From JAEUJZ01 sp964460115 (GTDB taxonomy: Bacteria > Myxococcota_A > Polyangia > Palsa-1104 > JAEUJZ01): a DNA stretch of 64,000 nt. Each line of letters begins with the position of its first letter. Positions within the stretch are counted from its first letter, which is position 1. Positions 51,758 through 60,541 of this stretch are shown here, in pieces. A program made the translations under genes and the position numbers. Under the pieces are notes generated by a model. It searched no databases and had not been told where the DNA came from. It saw only the letters and a list, made by a program, of their open reading frames with translations. The stretch spans positions 1 to 64,000 of the forward strand of contig CAYWPR010000006.1 of the NCBI GenBank assembly GCA_964460115.1. The letters are read 5' to 3'.

Positions 51758-52246
51758 ATGCGGTGGCTCGATGTCGGGCGCATGGTCTTTTTGCAGGCGG
51801 TTTTGACGGGCGCAGCGTGCAGCCCGCGCGGAGATGTATACCACTGCGGCGCCCTATCCTGCGACAACTTGGTCATGTTGAGCGCCCCCCTGCAAGTCGA
51901 TCCAAACGACGTGCCGGCCCTAGAAATCGCCATCTTCCGCAACGGCGTAGGCGTGCTGAGTCATCCCGTTTGGCAGCCGGAAAGCGCCGATTTTGAGTGC
52001 TCAACCTACGGACCGCTTTTGACGAGCTGCACGATCCGTCCAGCGCAAGATGGCACCGCAGACTTTATGCTCGAGCTGGCTTACTTGGGCCGCGTCGATG
52101 ATTTTCAAAACGGCGATTCCTATAGCGTACGGGTCGGCCAGCCAGGCCAGCCGGCGATTCTGAACATCGACAAGGTCCTAAGTTATACAGAGTCGCGCCC
52201 AAACGGGCCAAACTGCGATCCGCGGTGCAAAACCGCCCATCTGTAA
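51758..52246 (+). CDS. Small lipoprotein of unknown function
   Basis: The likely ATG at 51758 gives a 162-residue precursor with a signal peptide ending in the lipobox LTGAAC (Cys about residue 21). A longer frame from 51617 overlaps the divergent gene and is unlikely. The mature part contains several Cys (CGALSCDNL, FECSTYGPLLTSC, NCDPRCK), which may form disulfides. No family is recognised. The gene lies just before the ThiE-like gene on the same strand. Confidence 0.65.
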   Translation: MRWLDVGRMVFLQAVLTGAACSPRGDVYHCGALSCDNLVMLSAPLQVDPNDVPALEIAIFRNGVGVLSHPVWQPESADFECSTYGPLLTSCTIRPAQDGTADFMLELAYLGRVDDFQNGDSYSVRVGQPGQPAILNIDKVLSYTESRPNGPNCDPRCKTAHL

Positions 52247-52257
52247 CCTTGCAACCC

Positions 52258-52914
52258 ATGCTGCCACCGCTATATGTAATCACCGATGGCGAAGCCGATG
52301 CCCTGCTCAGGCTGCAAGCGGCGCTTTCCGCGGTGCCGGACGGCAGTCTGGCGGTGCAATTGCGCAACCGCACCTGCACCGGCGCGGCGCTATTTCATTT
52401 CGCCGAACGGTTGCGCAGCTTGACGGCGCAGCATCGCACATTGCTTTTTATAAACGACCGGCTCGATGTAGCGCTTGCCGTAGCGGCCGACGGCGTTCAT
52501 CTGCCCGGGCACGGTCTCCCGCCGCAAACCGTGCGGCGGATTGGCGGTTCGCACCTGCAAATCAGTGCCGCGACCCACTCTTTGCAAGAAGCCAGCGCGG
52601 CCGCACGAGCCGGCGCCGATTGCGTGACTTTTGGTCCAATCTGGCCCACGCCCTCCAAGCTCGAGGATTTCACAGTTCCCGAGCAGGCTCGCGTCTATCC
52701 GGTGGGACTATCGCCGCTTGGCGCCGTGACCGCAGCCCTGCCCATTCCGGTTTTTGCGCTGGGCGGCATCGACACCCCCGAGCGCGCCGCAAAGTGCGCC
52801 GCCAGCGGAGCGCGCACCGCCTGCCTGCGCGGAATTCTTTTCGCACCGGATCCCGCCGCCGCCGCCGCCGCCATGCTGTCCGCAGTGGTGCAAAATCTTA
52901 AGGCAGTGCGCTAA
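52258..52914 (+). CDS. Thiamine-phosphate synthase / TenI-like TIM barrel
   Basis: The protein has 218 residues from the ATG at 52258; a GTG at 52225 would extend it 11 residues and overlap the lipoprotein gene. Motifs fit ThiE/TenI: LYVITD at the start, VQLRNRT, INDRLDVALAVAADGVHLPGHGLP, GADCVTFGPIWPTPSK and VFALGGID. ThiE joins the thiazole and pyrimidine moieties of thiamine, TenI is a thiazole tautomerase. Lys/Gln differences in RNRT compared with the usual REK leave the choice open. Its tail overlaps the convergent EEP gene by 17 bases. Confidence 0.8.
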   Translation: MLPPLYVITDGEADALLRLQAALSAVPDGSLAVQLRNRTCTGAALFHFAERLRSLTAQHRTLLFINDRLDVALAVAADGVHLPGHGLPPQTVRRIGGSHLQISAATHSLQEASAAARAGADCVTFGPIWPTPSKLEDFTVPEQARVYPVGLSPLGAVTAALPIPVFALGGIDTPERAAKCAASGARTACLRGILFAPDPAAAAAAMLSAVVQNLKAVR

Positions 52915-53764
52915 GCCTTAGCTCGGCCAGCACGCCAAAGTGATCCGAGGGAAAAACGCCTTCGGCATCGGGCTTATCAAGCACCACACGGCAGCTTTCC
53001 ACTAGACCCCGTCCATCGCGGCTGGCCGGTCCGACGAAAATGTAATCAATGCGGCGGTCGCTCTCCAAAAAGCGCAGCTTGTGCGTGTAGACATTGCGCC
53101 GGGCCCAGGTATGCCCCGCCGCTTCTTCGGGCCGCTGCGGTTGCACCAAAAAAGCATCCTGATAGTACGTACGACGACCGTTTACCGTATGCAATCCTCG
53201 CAAAAAGCGTATCTCGTCGGCATCCGGCGCAGCGTTAAAGTCGCCCATAAGCAGCGTCAGCGCCGGCTTTTCCGGCTGCTGGCTTAAAACTTCTTGCACG
53301 GTTTTATCGACTTGCGCGGCTTGATCTTCACGCAAAATGCCGTGCGTCATGCGGTAGGTCAGATGCGTGGTAAACGCCGCCACGGTCGCGGCCCCCGCAT
53401 CTAGGATGGCCCACAGAACAAAGCGCTCATCTTCAGGCATCGGGTGCGGCAAAGCGACGTGCCCAAACTGCCGAATCGAAAAGCGCGACAGCAAAGCCAG
53501 CCCTTCATCGCCACCGCCCCATTCCACGGTTTTGGCAAAGACATGATTCATGCCCAAGGCGCGCGCCAAAGTCTCGGCGGTATTGGGCAGGAGCGCTGGC
53601 ACTTGGCGAACCTCTTGCAGCGCGACGACATCGGGCTGCAAAGCAGCGATTTGCTGCGCACAAAGTTCCAACCGACGTTGCAGCGGGCCGGCATCGCCCC
53701 ATAGATTCAGGGTCAGCGCTCGCAACAAATTTTGCGGCGGCGGATTTGGCACTGGGTCGCTCAT
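52898..53764 (-). CDS. Endonuclease/exonuclease/phosphatase (EEP) family hydrolase
   Basis: This 288-residue protein has the EEP superfamily signatures in order: LTLNLWGD, DVVALQEVRQ with the metal-binding Glu, THLTYR with catalytic His, MGDFNAAPD, DYIFVG and the terminal SDHFGVLAEL with the catalytic Asp-His pair. Members cleave DNA, RNA, lipids or phosphates, and the substrate is not evident. No clear signal peptide is seen. It is divergent from TilS and converges with the ThiE-like gene. Confidence 0.88.
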   Translation of the reverse strand: MSDPVPNPPPQNLLRALTLNLWGDAGPLQRRLELCAQQIAALQPDVVALQEVRQVPALLPNTAETLARALGMNHVFAKTVEWGGGDEGLALLSRFSIRQFGHVALPHPMPEDERFVLWAILDAGAATVAAFTTHLTYRMTHGILREDQAAQVDKTVQEVLSQQPEKPALTLLMGDFNAAPDADEIRFLRGLHTVNGRRTYYQDAFLVQPQRPEEAAGHTWARRNVYTHKLRFLESDRRIDYIFVGPASRDGRGLVESCRVVLDKPDAEGVFPSDHFGVLAELRLSALP

Positions 53765-53800
53765 GTCGAACTCAGTATACTTCGCGCCGCGCGAAATCGA

Positions 53801-54895
53801 ATGCCGATCCCCGGTCCGGACACGAGCTTAGATAGCAGATTGCTGGAGGCGCTGCCGGCTCGTCGCCGAACTACGCTGGTGCGGGCGCTGCGGCGCGGCT
53901 TAAGCACCGCCCAGGCCTTTTCGAGACAGCTTATCGTCGGTTGTTCCGGAGGTCCGGATTCGACGGCGCTACTTTTGGGGCTGGCGGCGCTGCGCGAACC
54001 GCTGAAACTGAGTTTGCACGTAGTCGCCGTCGATCATGGATTGCGCCCGGCCGCAGTTTGCGAAGCCCAAGCGGTTTGCGCGCTGGCCCAGCGTCTAGGT
54101 CTTGGCGCAGAAGTCGTCACGGTTTTGGTCCCCGCCGGCCCTTCGCGCCTGGCGCAGGCTCGCGCCGCCCGCTACCGCGCCTTGGCCGAAGCGGCGTTGC
54201 GTCACGGCGCCCAATTTATTGCTGTCGGGCATACTCGCGATGATCAAGCCGAAACGGTGCTGATGCGGCTGCTTGGCGGCGCTGGCCTGCAAGGCCTTTC
54301 TGGCATGGCGCTGTGCAGCAAACTGCCCGCAGACTTTCGGCCGCCGTCTGCGCATTTGCAAACGCTGCAACTTGTAAGACCGCTTTTGTCGGTAGCGCGC
54401 GCCGAGATTGAGTCTTTTCTTTTGCCGCTTTTGCCGCTTTTGCCGCCTTTGCCTTTTGCCGATCCCAGCAACACCGACCCGCGCTATTTGCGCAGTCGCC
54501 TGCGCGGCGAGGCCTTGCCGCTTTTGCGGCAACTGACGCCGCAGCTTGATCAGCATCTTTTGTTTCTGGCGCAGCAATTGCGCGCCGACGCCGAGCACCT
54601 AGAGCAGGAAGCGGAAAAAATCTTTGCCACCCTCAGCCAAAAAACGGCGACGGGCCAGGTCACCCTGCCGGTGGCGGCGACCGACGCGCTGCCGCAGGCG
54701 CTAAAAGCCCGCGTGCTGCGCCAAGCCGCCTCCACTTTGCTGGGCATTTCTCTTGGCCAGCGCCATCTCGAAGCACTTATTCATCTGTGCCAGGGCAAAG
54801 TGGGCGGTCGCTCTTTGAATCTGCCCGGCGGCTTGCGCGCCGAACGGCGCCGCGACAGCCTGCACCTGTTCTTGACGGACAAGCCCGCTTGCTGA
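53801..54895 (+). CDS. tilS: tRNA(Ile)-lysidine synthase
   Basis: The ATG at 53801 gives 364 residues. The PP-loop is GCSGGPDSTAL, followed by VDHGLRP and VGHTRDDQAETVLMRLLGGAGLQGLSGM (quoted in parts as VGHTRDDQAETVLMR and GAGLQGLSGM). TilS modifies C34 of tRNA(Ile) to lysidine so that it reads AUA. The C-terminal substrate-binding region is short but present. An upstream in-frame start at 53732 overlaps the divergent EEP gene and is not supported. The acyl-CoA dehydrogenase follows after 4 bases. Confidence 0.92.
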   Translation: MPIPGPDTSLDSRLLEALPARRRTTLVRALRRGLSTAQAFSRQLIVGCSGGPDSTALLLGLAALREPLKLSLHVVAVDHGLRPAAVCEAQAVCALAQRLGLGAEVVTVLVPAGPSRLAQARAARYRALAEAALRHGAQFIAVGHTRDDQAETVLMRLLGGAGLQGLSGMALCSKLPADFRPPSAHLQTLQLVRPLLSVARAEIESFLLPLLPLLPPLPFADPSNTDPRYLRSRLRGEALPLLRQLTPQLDQHLLFLAQQLRADAEHLEQEAEKIFATLSQKTATGQVTLPVAATDALPQALKARVLRQAASTLLGISLGQRHLEALIHLCQGKVGGRSLNLPGGLRAERRRDSLHLFLTDKPAC

Positions 54896-54899
54896 TTTG

Positions 54900-56069
54900 A
54901 TGGCCACCATGCTGATGACCTTTTTTCGTGAAGAGCACGAGATCTACCGCAAGACCGTCTGCACCTTTGTGGACAAAGAAATCGCGCCTTACGTCGATGA
55001 ATGGGAAAAAGCCGAGTTCATTCCGCCCGAGCTTTTCAAGCGCTGCGGCGAGCTTGGTTTTTTGGCCGCGCACTATCCCGAAGACGTCGGCGGCGCCGGC
55101 GGCAAAGACGGCGACTGGTGGTACTCGGCGGTGTGGGCGGAATCCCTTGTGCGCGCGCGCTGCGCCGGGGTTTCGATGGCCCTGACCGTGCAGTCGGATA
55201 TGGCCACGCCCATCATCAATGAACTAGGCACCCGCGAGCAAAAGGATTTGTTTCTAATTCCGGCGCTGCGTGGCGAAAAAATCGCGGCGCTCGGCATTAG
55301 CGAACCGGGCGCCGGCAGCGACGTGGCCGGCCTGCGCACCACCGCCCGCCGCGTCGAAGGCGACTATGTCATAAACGGCGCCAAATGCTGGATCACAAAC
55401 GGCACGCGCGCCGATTTTATTACGCTGGCGGTGCGCACCGGAGCCGAAGGCAGCGGCTTTGGCGGCATTTCGCTTTTGACGTTTCCGACGGATGTCAAAG
55501 GCTTCAAAGTCACCCGCAAGATCAAAAAAATGGGCAATCATTCTTCGGACACCGCCGAGCTGTCTTTTGAAGATTGCCGCATTCCCACTCGCTATCTCCT
55601 TGGCGAGGAAAATCAGGGCTTTCGTCACATCATGACCAATTTTCAGGGCGAACGGCTGATCGCCGCCGTCGGCGCTGTTGCCGGCGCGCAAAGCGCCCTG
55701 GATCAGACGATAAAGTACTGCCAAGAGCGCACCGCCTTTGGCAAACCCATTTTGCGCTTTCAAGTTTGGCGTCACAAATTCGCTGAACTGCAGACCGAAA
55801 TCGAAGCCGCCCGCTGGTTGACTTACCGCGCCGTCGATCTTTTTCACCGCAAGCAGGATGCGGTTAAAGAAATCACCATGGCCAAGCTGTTTGCCGGCGA
55901 GCTGGCCTGCAAAGTCGCCGATCGCTGCGTGCAGGCCTTTGGCGGCGCCGGCTACGCCGAAGAATTTCCCATCGCGCGCTACTTTCGCGACATTCGGCTT
56001 ATCACCATCGGCGGCGGCACCAGCGAAATCATGAAGGAAATCCTTTCCAAGCGACTTGGTTGGGGCTAG
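54900..56069 (+). CDS. Acyl-CoA dehydrogenase (long-chain/isovaleryl-like)
   Basis: The 389-residue protein from ATG 54900 has LGISEPGAGSDVAGLRT, CWITNGTRADFI, NFQGERLIAAVG and IGGGTSEIMKEIL. The last motif has Gly where short-chain enzymes have the catalytic Glu (YEGT); in long-chain and isovaleryl types the Glu sits in the QGERL helix, which is present here. It oxidises acyl-CoA to enoyl-CoA with FAD. It is in a tight plus-strand operon: tilS 4 bases before it and SerA-like three bases after. Confidence 0.9.
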   Translation: MATMLMTFFREEHEIYRKTVCTFVDKEIAPYVDEWEKAEFIPPELFKRCGELGFLAAHYPEDVGGAGGKDGDWWYSAVWAESLVRARCAGVSMALTVQSDMATPIINELGTREQKDLFLIPALRGEKIAALGISEPGAGSDVAGLRTTARRVEGDYVINGAKCWITNGTRADFITLAVRTGAEGSGFGGISLLTFPTDVKGFKVTRKIKKMGNHSSDTAELSFEDCRIPTRYLLGEENQGFRHIMTNFQGERLIAAVGAVAGAQSALDQTIKYCQERTAFGKPILRFQVWRHKFAELQTEIEAARWLTYRAVDLFHRKQDAVKEITMAKLFAGELACKVADRCVQAFGGAGYAEEFPIARYFRDIRLITIGGGTSEIMKEILSKRLGWG

Positions 56070-56072
56070 GCC

Positions 56073-57299
56073 ATGAAGATTCTTATCGCCGACGCTTTTA
56101 GCGAAGCGCATCTCGCCGAATTTCGCCGGCTGGGTCTAGATGTCGATTATCGGCCGCAGCTTAGCGCCGATGCATTGCCGGAAAATGCTGCCGGCGCCGG
56201 CATTTTGGTGGTACGCAGCAAGCAAGTCAGCGCCGCCACCATCGAAGCCGGCAATGAGCTTGGCCTCATCGTGCGGGCCGGCGCCGGGGTCAACACCATC
56301 GACATCGAGGCGGCCAGCCGGCGCGGCATCTATGTCGCCAACTGTCCCGGACAAAACGCCGTCGCCGTTGCCGAACTGACGCTGGGCTTGCTCATTGCCC
56401 TAGATCGTCGCATTCCCGATCAGGTTGGCGAGCTGCGCAGCGGTCGCTGGAACAAAAAAGAATACAGCAAAGCGCGCGGTCTTTACGGCCGCACCTTGGG
56501 CGTCATCGGCACTGGGCCCACCGGCCAGGCGGTCATCGCCCGCGCCCGCGCCTTCGGCATGAACGTCGTGGCCTGGTCGCGCTCGCTGTCGGCCGAGCGA
56601 GCACGCAGCCTAGAAGTCAGCCGCGCCGACACCGTTGCGTCTTTGTGCGCGCAATCAGACGCCGTCACCGTGCATGTCGCTTACACGCCCGAGACGCACG
56701 GACTGCTCGGCGAAGCCGCCTTGTCGCGCATGCGTCCGTCCAGCCTGCTTATCAATACGTCGCGCGCCGAAATCGTCGATGCCGCGGCGTTGCGGCAAGC
56801 CGTACTCGGCAAAGCATTGCGCGTCGCCATGGATGTCTGGCCCGCCGAGCCCGAACGCCCCGAAGCGGCCTTTGCCGACGAGCTTGTCTTTTTGCCAGGC
56901 CTCTACGGCACTCATCATGTGGGCGCCTCGACGGAACAGGCGCAGAGCGCCATCGCTGACGAAACTCTGCGCATCGTCGCCGCCTATGTACAAAGCGGTG
57001 AGGTGCACAACTGCGTAAACGTCCTGCCGGCGGCGCGCACTCCGGCGCGGGCCGAACTTATCGTCCGCCACCATGACCGTGTGGGCGTGCTCGCCGAAGT
57101 GCTGGGCGCAATTCGGCGCCACAACATCAACGTCGAGACGATGCACAACACCATCTTTGCCGGCGCGCGCGCCGCCTGCGCCCGCATTCGCCTGGGCACT
57201 CGGCCTAGCCCCGAACTGCTGGCCGAAATCCGCGCGCGCAAAGACGAAATCATTCACATCGATGTCCTTGAACTTCCAGAGCATTGCGAATCCTGCTGA
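56073..57299 (+). CDS. D-3-phosphoglycerate dehydrogenase-like with ACT domain
   Basis: This 408-residue protein belongs to the D-isomer 2-hydroxyacid dehydrogenase family. Visible are NAVAVAELTLGLLIALDR, the NAD motif VIGTGPTGQAV, INTSRAEIVD with catalytic Arg, a Glu in the WPAEPE loop, and THHVGASTEQAQ with catalytic His. The C-terminal 80 residues are an ACT domain (RHHDRVGVLAEVLGAIRRHN), usual for SerA regulation by serine. SerA catalyses the first serine-synthesis step; the exact 2-hydroxyacid here cannot be proven. The next gene starts inside its last 38 bases. Confidence 0.88.
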   Translation: MKILIADAFSEAHLAEFRRLGLDVDYRPQLSADALPENAAGAGILVVRSKQVSAATIEAGNELGLIVRAGAGVNTIDIEAASRRGIYVANCPGQNAVAVAELTLGLLIALDRRIPDQVGELRSGRWNKKEYSKARGLYGRTLGVIGTGPTGQAVIARARAFGMNVVAWSRSLSAERARSLEVSRADTVASLCAQSDAVTVHVAYTPETHGLLGEAALSRMRPSSLLINTSRAEIVDAAALRQAVLGKALRVAMDVWPAEPERPEAAFADELVFLPGLYGTHHVGASTEQAQSAIADETLRIVAAYVQSGEVHNCVNVLPAARTPARAELIVRHHDRVGVLAEVLGAIRRHNINVETMHNTIFAGARAACARIRLGTRPSPELLAEIRARKDEIIHIDVLELPEHCESC

Positions 57300-58560
57300 G
57301 GCGCCTCGCCCAGCGGTGGTCGTATCGGCGCGCGGTGCCGAGCGGCTGCGTTGTGGAGGCGGTCCGGAACATGTGGCGCGCACCGACATAAAAAAGCCGC
57401 CGCCCCTCGGCAGCGGCGACGTCGTCGAGCTGCGCGACGAAGCGGGAAAATTTTTGGCCAGCGCGCTGTGGGCGCAATTTGGCCCCATTGCAGCGCGAGT
57501 CTGGGATCGCAACGGCCGCGAACTTAACCGCCAAGTTCTTGTCGAGCGCATTGCCGCGGCCAACGCCCGGCGGCAGCAGCTTTTCGCCGATGGCGCCGTC
57601 CAACGTGACGCCTACCGTGTGGTGCACGGCGAAGCCGACATGCTGCCCGGCTTGCTTGTCGATCGCTACGCCGACGTGGCAGTGGTGCAGACCGCGACCG
57701 CGGCGATGGACGTCCGCAAGCCCCTGATTGCCGAAGTCCTTGTCGAAGTGCTGCAAGTATCGCAGGTCTTGTGCCGCGATGACGGCAGCGCCCGCGACCT
57801 GGAAGGCTTGCCGCGCCAGCGCGGCGTGCTGCACGGGCCCAAGGGGGCTTCCACGCGCGTGCGCTTTCATGACGCCGGCAGCCTGATGGAGTCCGACCTT
57901 TTGGCGGCGCGCAAAACCGGCAGCTTTTTAGATCAGCAAGAAAACCATGCCGCCGTTGCCACCTATGCCGCGCGGCTGTTTGCCGCGCCGCGCCAAAGCG
58001 TCCGCGCCCTTGACTGCTTTAGCTTTCACGGCGGCTTTGCGCTGGCCCTGGCCCGCGCCGGACTGAGCGTTACCGCCTGCGATGAGGACAGCGCCGCCAT
58101 CGAGCAAGCCCGACAAAACGCGGCGCTAAACCGCGTGGCGGTCGATTTTCGCGTTGCCAACGCCTTTGATCTATTGCGCAGCCTCGAATCAAGCGGCGCT
58201 CGCTTTGATGTCGTGGTTTTGGATCCGCCGGCCTTGGCCAAACGCGGCCGCAGCCGCGGCCATGCACCGAGCCGGCTGGACGCCGACAGCGCCTGGCAAC
58301 GCGCCTACAAAGAACTGAACCTGCGGGCCCTGCGCTTGCTTTCTCCGGGTGGGCTTTTGTGTACGTGCAGTTGTTCGGGCCGAGTCTCTGAAAGCGAATT
58401 CGGAGCGCTTATCGAATCGGCGGTGCGCGACGCCGGCCGCACCCAGCCCAGGAGTTGGCAAATCATCGAAAGGCGCGGCGCCGGCCGCGATCATCCGGTG
58501 CTCATCGGTTGGCCGGAAAGCGAGTACCTAAAGTGCTGGCTCTTGCGCGCCTTGCGATAA
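57262..58560 (+). CDS. RlmI-like class I SAM rRNA methyltransferase
   Basis: The likely ATG at 57262 gives 432 residues and overlaps the SerA-like gene by 38 bases; the open frame reaches further back but there it is the shadow of that gene. An N-terminal PUA-like part is followed by FLDQQENHA, ALDCFSFHGGFALALA (SAM motif), VLDPPALAK and CTCSCSG with the catalytic Cys. RlmI-type enzymes make 5-methylcytosine in 23S rRNA. The protein is a little longer than E. coli RlmI. Confidence 0.88.
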   Translation: MSLNFQSIANPAEAPRPAVVVSARGAERLRCGGGPEHVARTDIKKPPPLGSGDVVELRDEAGKFLASALWAQFGPIAARVWDRNGRELNRQVLVERIAAANARRQQLFADGAVQRDAYRVVHGEADMLPGLLVDRYADVAVVQTATAAMDVRKPLIAEVLVEVLQVSQVLCRDDGSARDLEGLPRQRGVLHGPKGASTRVRFHDAGSLMESDLLAARKTGSFLDQQENHAAVATYAARLFAAPRQSVRALDCFSFHGGFALALARAGLSVTACDEDSAAIEQARQNAALNRVAVDFRVANAFDLLRSLESSGARFDVVVLDPPALAKRGRSRGHAPSRLDADSAWQRAYKELNLRALRLLSPGGLLCTCSCSGRVSESEFGALIESAVRDAGRTQPRSWQIIERRGAGRDHPVLIGWPESEYLKCWLLRALR

Positions 58561-58634
58561 ATTGTCGATTTTTTCAAGAAAAACCTCGCCTTTAGTGATA
58601 AATATGCCCCTCAAAGTTTGAGGAGCATGCAGAG

Positions 58635-59081
58635 ATGAAAAAGTCACCATTGGCACTGGTTAAGGAGCAGTTTGGTTCCAAGGACAAGCTCGTGGACGCC
58701 TTGCTGGCGCTGCCCGAATCGGTGCTTGATCGTCCGGAAGCCGACGCTGACGACAAGGATGCGTTCCGCTCGCGGCTGCTCGGCGCGGCCAACGCCAAGC
58801 TTTTGCGGCTGCACAAAACCGGCAAAGCGGTCAGCGAGCGCTGGGGCAGCAAAACCAAGCTTGTCGACGCTATATTGGATTTGCGCAAGCGCACTAAGGA
58901 TCAGGATTACCGCACCAAGCTGACGACCTTGCCGCTCGGCAAGCTGTACGATCAAGCGACCGCCCTGGAGCACTCGCAGAAAAAAGCCAAGCGCCAAGAT
59001 CAAAAGCTCAAGCAGCGCGCTGCCGAGAAGAAGGCGCCCAAAGCCAAGCCCGCGTCGACCGCCGCCCGTCCCTCGGCCTAG
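58635..59081 (+). CDS. Small basic protein with internal repeat, unknown function
   Basis: I do not recognise this 148-residue protein. Two copies of a short helix motif are visible: GSKDKLVDALLALPESV near residue 14 and GSKTKLVDAILDLRKRT near residue 71. The C-terminal 40 residues are Lys/Ala/Gln-rich and low in complexity. GGAG lies 9 bases before the ATG. A nucleic-acid-binding role is conceivable because of its charge. It lies between the RlmI-like gene and the EutN array, with no signal peptide. Confidence 0.65.
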   Translation: MKKSPLALVKEQFGSKDKLVDALLALPESVLDRPEADADDKDAFRSRLLGAANAKLLRLHKTGKAVSERWGSKTKLVDAILDLRKRTKDQDYRTKLTTLPLGKLYDQATALEHSQKKAKRQDQKLKQRAAEKKAPKAKPASTAARPSA

Positions 59082-59225
59082 TTTTTTCATGCTGCCGCGG
59101 CTCGCTGCACATTCGCGTGATCGACTGCGCGGCCCGACGCGCGGAAAACCGACATTTTTCAAACGCGCCAATCGCCCCATGCCGCCCGGTAGCACGAGGA
59201 CACGGGCCGTGGGGCAGCCGGGCTA

Positions 59226-59480
59226 ATGTGGCTGGCCAAAGTCATTGGGCCCGTGTGGGGCGCGCAGCATGCAGCGGGACTTTCCGGACGTAAAATTCTT
59301 GAGCTGGAAACCGCGACCGGGATGCGTGTGTGCGCCGTGGACGCGCTTGGAGCGGGCCCCGGGGAATGGGTACTTTGGGCCCACGGCTCACGGGTGCGCG
59401 AGTTGACGGTCGGTGCCGATGTCGCAGACAAAGACATCGTCGTCGCCATCGTCGATGCCAGCGAAAGGCCGGAGCGATGA
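59226..59480 (+). CDS. EutN/CcmL-family protein 1 (BMC-P-type pentamer)
   Basis: This 84-residue protein is a single EutN/CcmL domain: MWLAKVIGPVWGAQHAAGL at the start, KILELE, VDALGAGPGEWVLWAHGS, and DIVVAIVDASER at the end. BMC-P proteins form pentamers that cap the vertices of bacterial microcompartments; some relatives occur outside them. It is the first of four adjacent copies and overlaps the second by four bases (ATGA). No ribosome-binding site of strong type is seen. Confidence 0.85.
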   Translation: MWLAKVIGPVWGAQHAAGLSGRKILELETATGMRVCAVDALGAGPGEWVLWAHGSRVRELTVGADVADKDIVVAIVDASERPER

Positions 59481-59770
59481 TTCTAGGTCGAGTGGTTGGC
59501 GAAGTCTGGGCGACTCGGCGCCATGCCGGACTCGACGGGCAAAAGCTGCTGCTGGTAAAGCCCCACGGCTGGTATAACCCGCCCTTTGAAGTGGCGCATC
59601 TAGTCGCCATCGATCGGCTGGGCGCCGGAATCGGCGAAGACGTCGTGATTTGCCTGGGAACTCCGGCGCGGCAAAGTGCCGGCAGTACATTTTTGCCCAT
59701 AGATGCCGCGGTGATGGCCATCGTCGATGACCATCACGCGATACAGCCGGTATTGCAGGAATCGCCATGA
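59477..59770 (+). CDS. EutN/CcmL-family protein 2 (BMC-P-type pentamer)
   Basis: The protein has 97 residues and starts MILGRVVGEVWATRRH, with LVAIDRLGAGIGEDVVICLG and a C-terminal DAAVMAIVDDHH, the conserved pattern of the pentameric EutN fold. The ATG overlaps the stop of copy 1 and its own stop overlaps the ATG of copy 3, so all are translationally coupled. GGAG precedes the ATG. Confidence 0.88.
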   Translation: MILGRVVGEVWATRRHAGLDGQKLLLVKPHGWYNPPFEVAHLVAIDRLGAGIGEDVVICLGTPARQSAGSTFLPIDAAVMAIVDDHHAIQPVLQESP

Positions 59771-60054
59771 AACGCGGACGCGTCGTGGGGGAAGTGTGGG
59801 CGACCCGCAAAGTGGATGGGCTTAAGGGCAGACGCTTAAAGCTTATCGTAGAGCATCCGCAGCCTAGTGCCGCCACAGCCGAAGATTTGGCCCGGGCGCC
59901 TTTGACCGTAGCCATCGACACCCTAGACGCCAAGAGTGGCCAAGAGGTGCTTTTAGCCTACGGCTCGGGCGCGCGCAATGTAATCACCGACAGCGCCCCG
60001 CAGAATCGTCAAGTTCTGTGCGACGCCGCCATCGCCCTTCTTATCGAAAGCTGA
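59767..60054 (+). CDS. EutN/CcmL-family protein 3 (BMC-P-type pentamer)
   Basis: This 95-residue copy starts MKRGRVVGEVWATRKVDGL and has VAIDTLDAKSGQEVLLAYGSGA and DAAIALLIES. It differs in the loop where the others have GIGEDVV or GIGDDVV (here KSGQEVL), so the four proteins probably are not interchangeable. It overlaps copy 2 by four bases and is followed by copy 4 five bases later. Confidence 0.85.
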   Translation: MKRGRVVGEVWATRKVDGLKGRRLKLIVEHPQPSAATAEDLARAPLTVAIDTLDAKSGQEVLLAYGSGARNVITDSAPQNRQVLCDAAIALLIES

Positions 60055-60059
60055 CGTCC

Positions 60060-60431
60060 ATGTTTGTCGGCAAAGTCATCGGCTCGGTCTGGTCCACGGT
60101 CAAATGGCCAGAGCTTACCGGGCACAAGCTCCTAGTAGTCCGTCCCTATCACCTTGCCGAGCTCAAGTCGCGGCACGAAGCGGACGCCAAGCAGTCGCCA
60201 GCATCCGCCCCCCTGGCGCTGGATGCCACCCCTGCGCTTTCTCCCGCTCAATTCGAAACAGTTGTCTGCATCGACTTATTAGACGCCGGCATCGGCGACG
60301 ATGTCGTTGTCGCCTTCGGCCACGCCGCGCGCGTTGCTGCCGAATCGCTCTCAGCAGCGGATTCCGCGACCGGAACAAAGACCCCTATAGACGCGGCCAT
60401 CGTCGCCATCATCGATAGCTATTCGCTATAA
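60060..60431 (+). CDS. EutN/CcmL-family protein 4 (BMC-P-type pentamer)
   Basis: The likely ATG at 60060 gives 123 residues; earlier in-frame codons overlap copy 3. The protein begins MFVGKVIGSVWSTVKWPEL and has VCIDLLDAGIGDDVVVAFGH and DAAIVAIIDSY. An insertion of about 25 residues rich in Ala and Pro lies in the middle, which the other three lack, so it is the longest copy. No hexameric BMC-H or trimeric BMC-T gene is in the window. Confidence 0.88.
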   Translation: MFVGKVIGSVWSTVKWPELTGHKLLVVRPYHLAELKSRHEADAKQSPASAPLALDATPALSPAQFETVVCIDLLDAGIGDDVVVAFGHAARVAAESLSAADSATGTKTPIDAAIVAIIDSYSL

Positions 60432-60541
60432 ATGGCGCCGCTACGGCTGCACGAGCCGCGAATTTTTTCCCCAAAAACCCCTGCTCGAGCTCGGCTCGGA
60501 TATTCTTGACGGAAGTCCCTGATAAAAGGTACCGTTTCGCT

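Noticed and set aside
57073..57261. Upstream extension of the RlmI-like frame
   Set aside because: It lies wholly inside the SerA-like coding region in another frame and has no ribosome site; the ATG at 57262 suffices.
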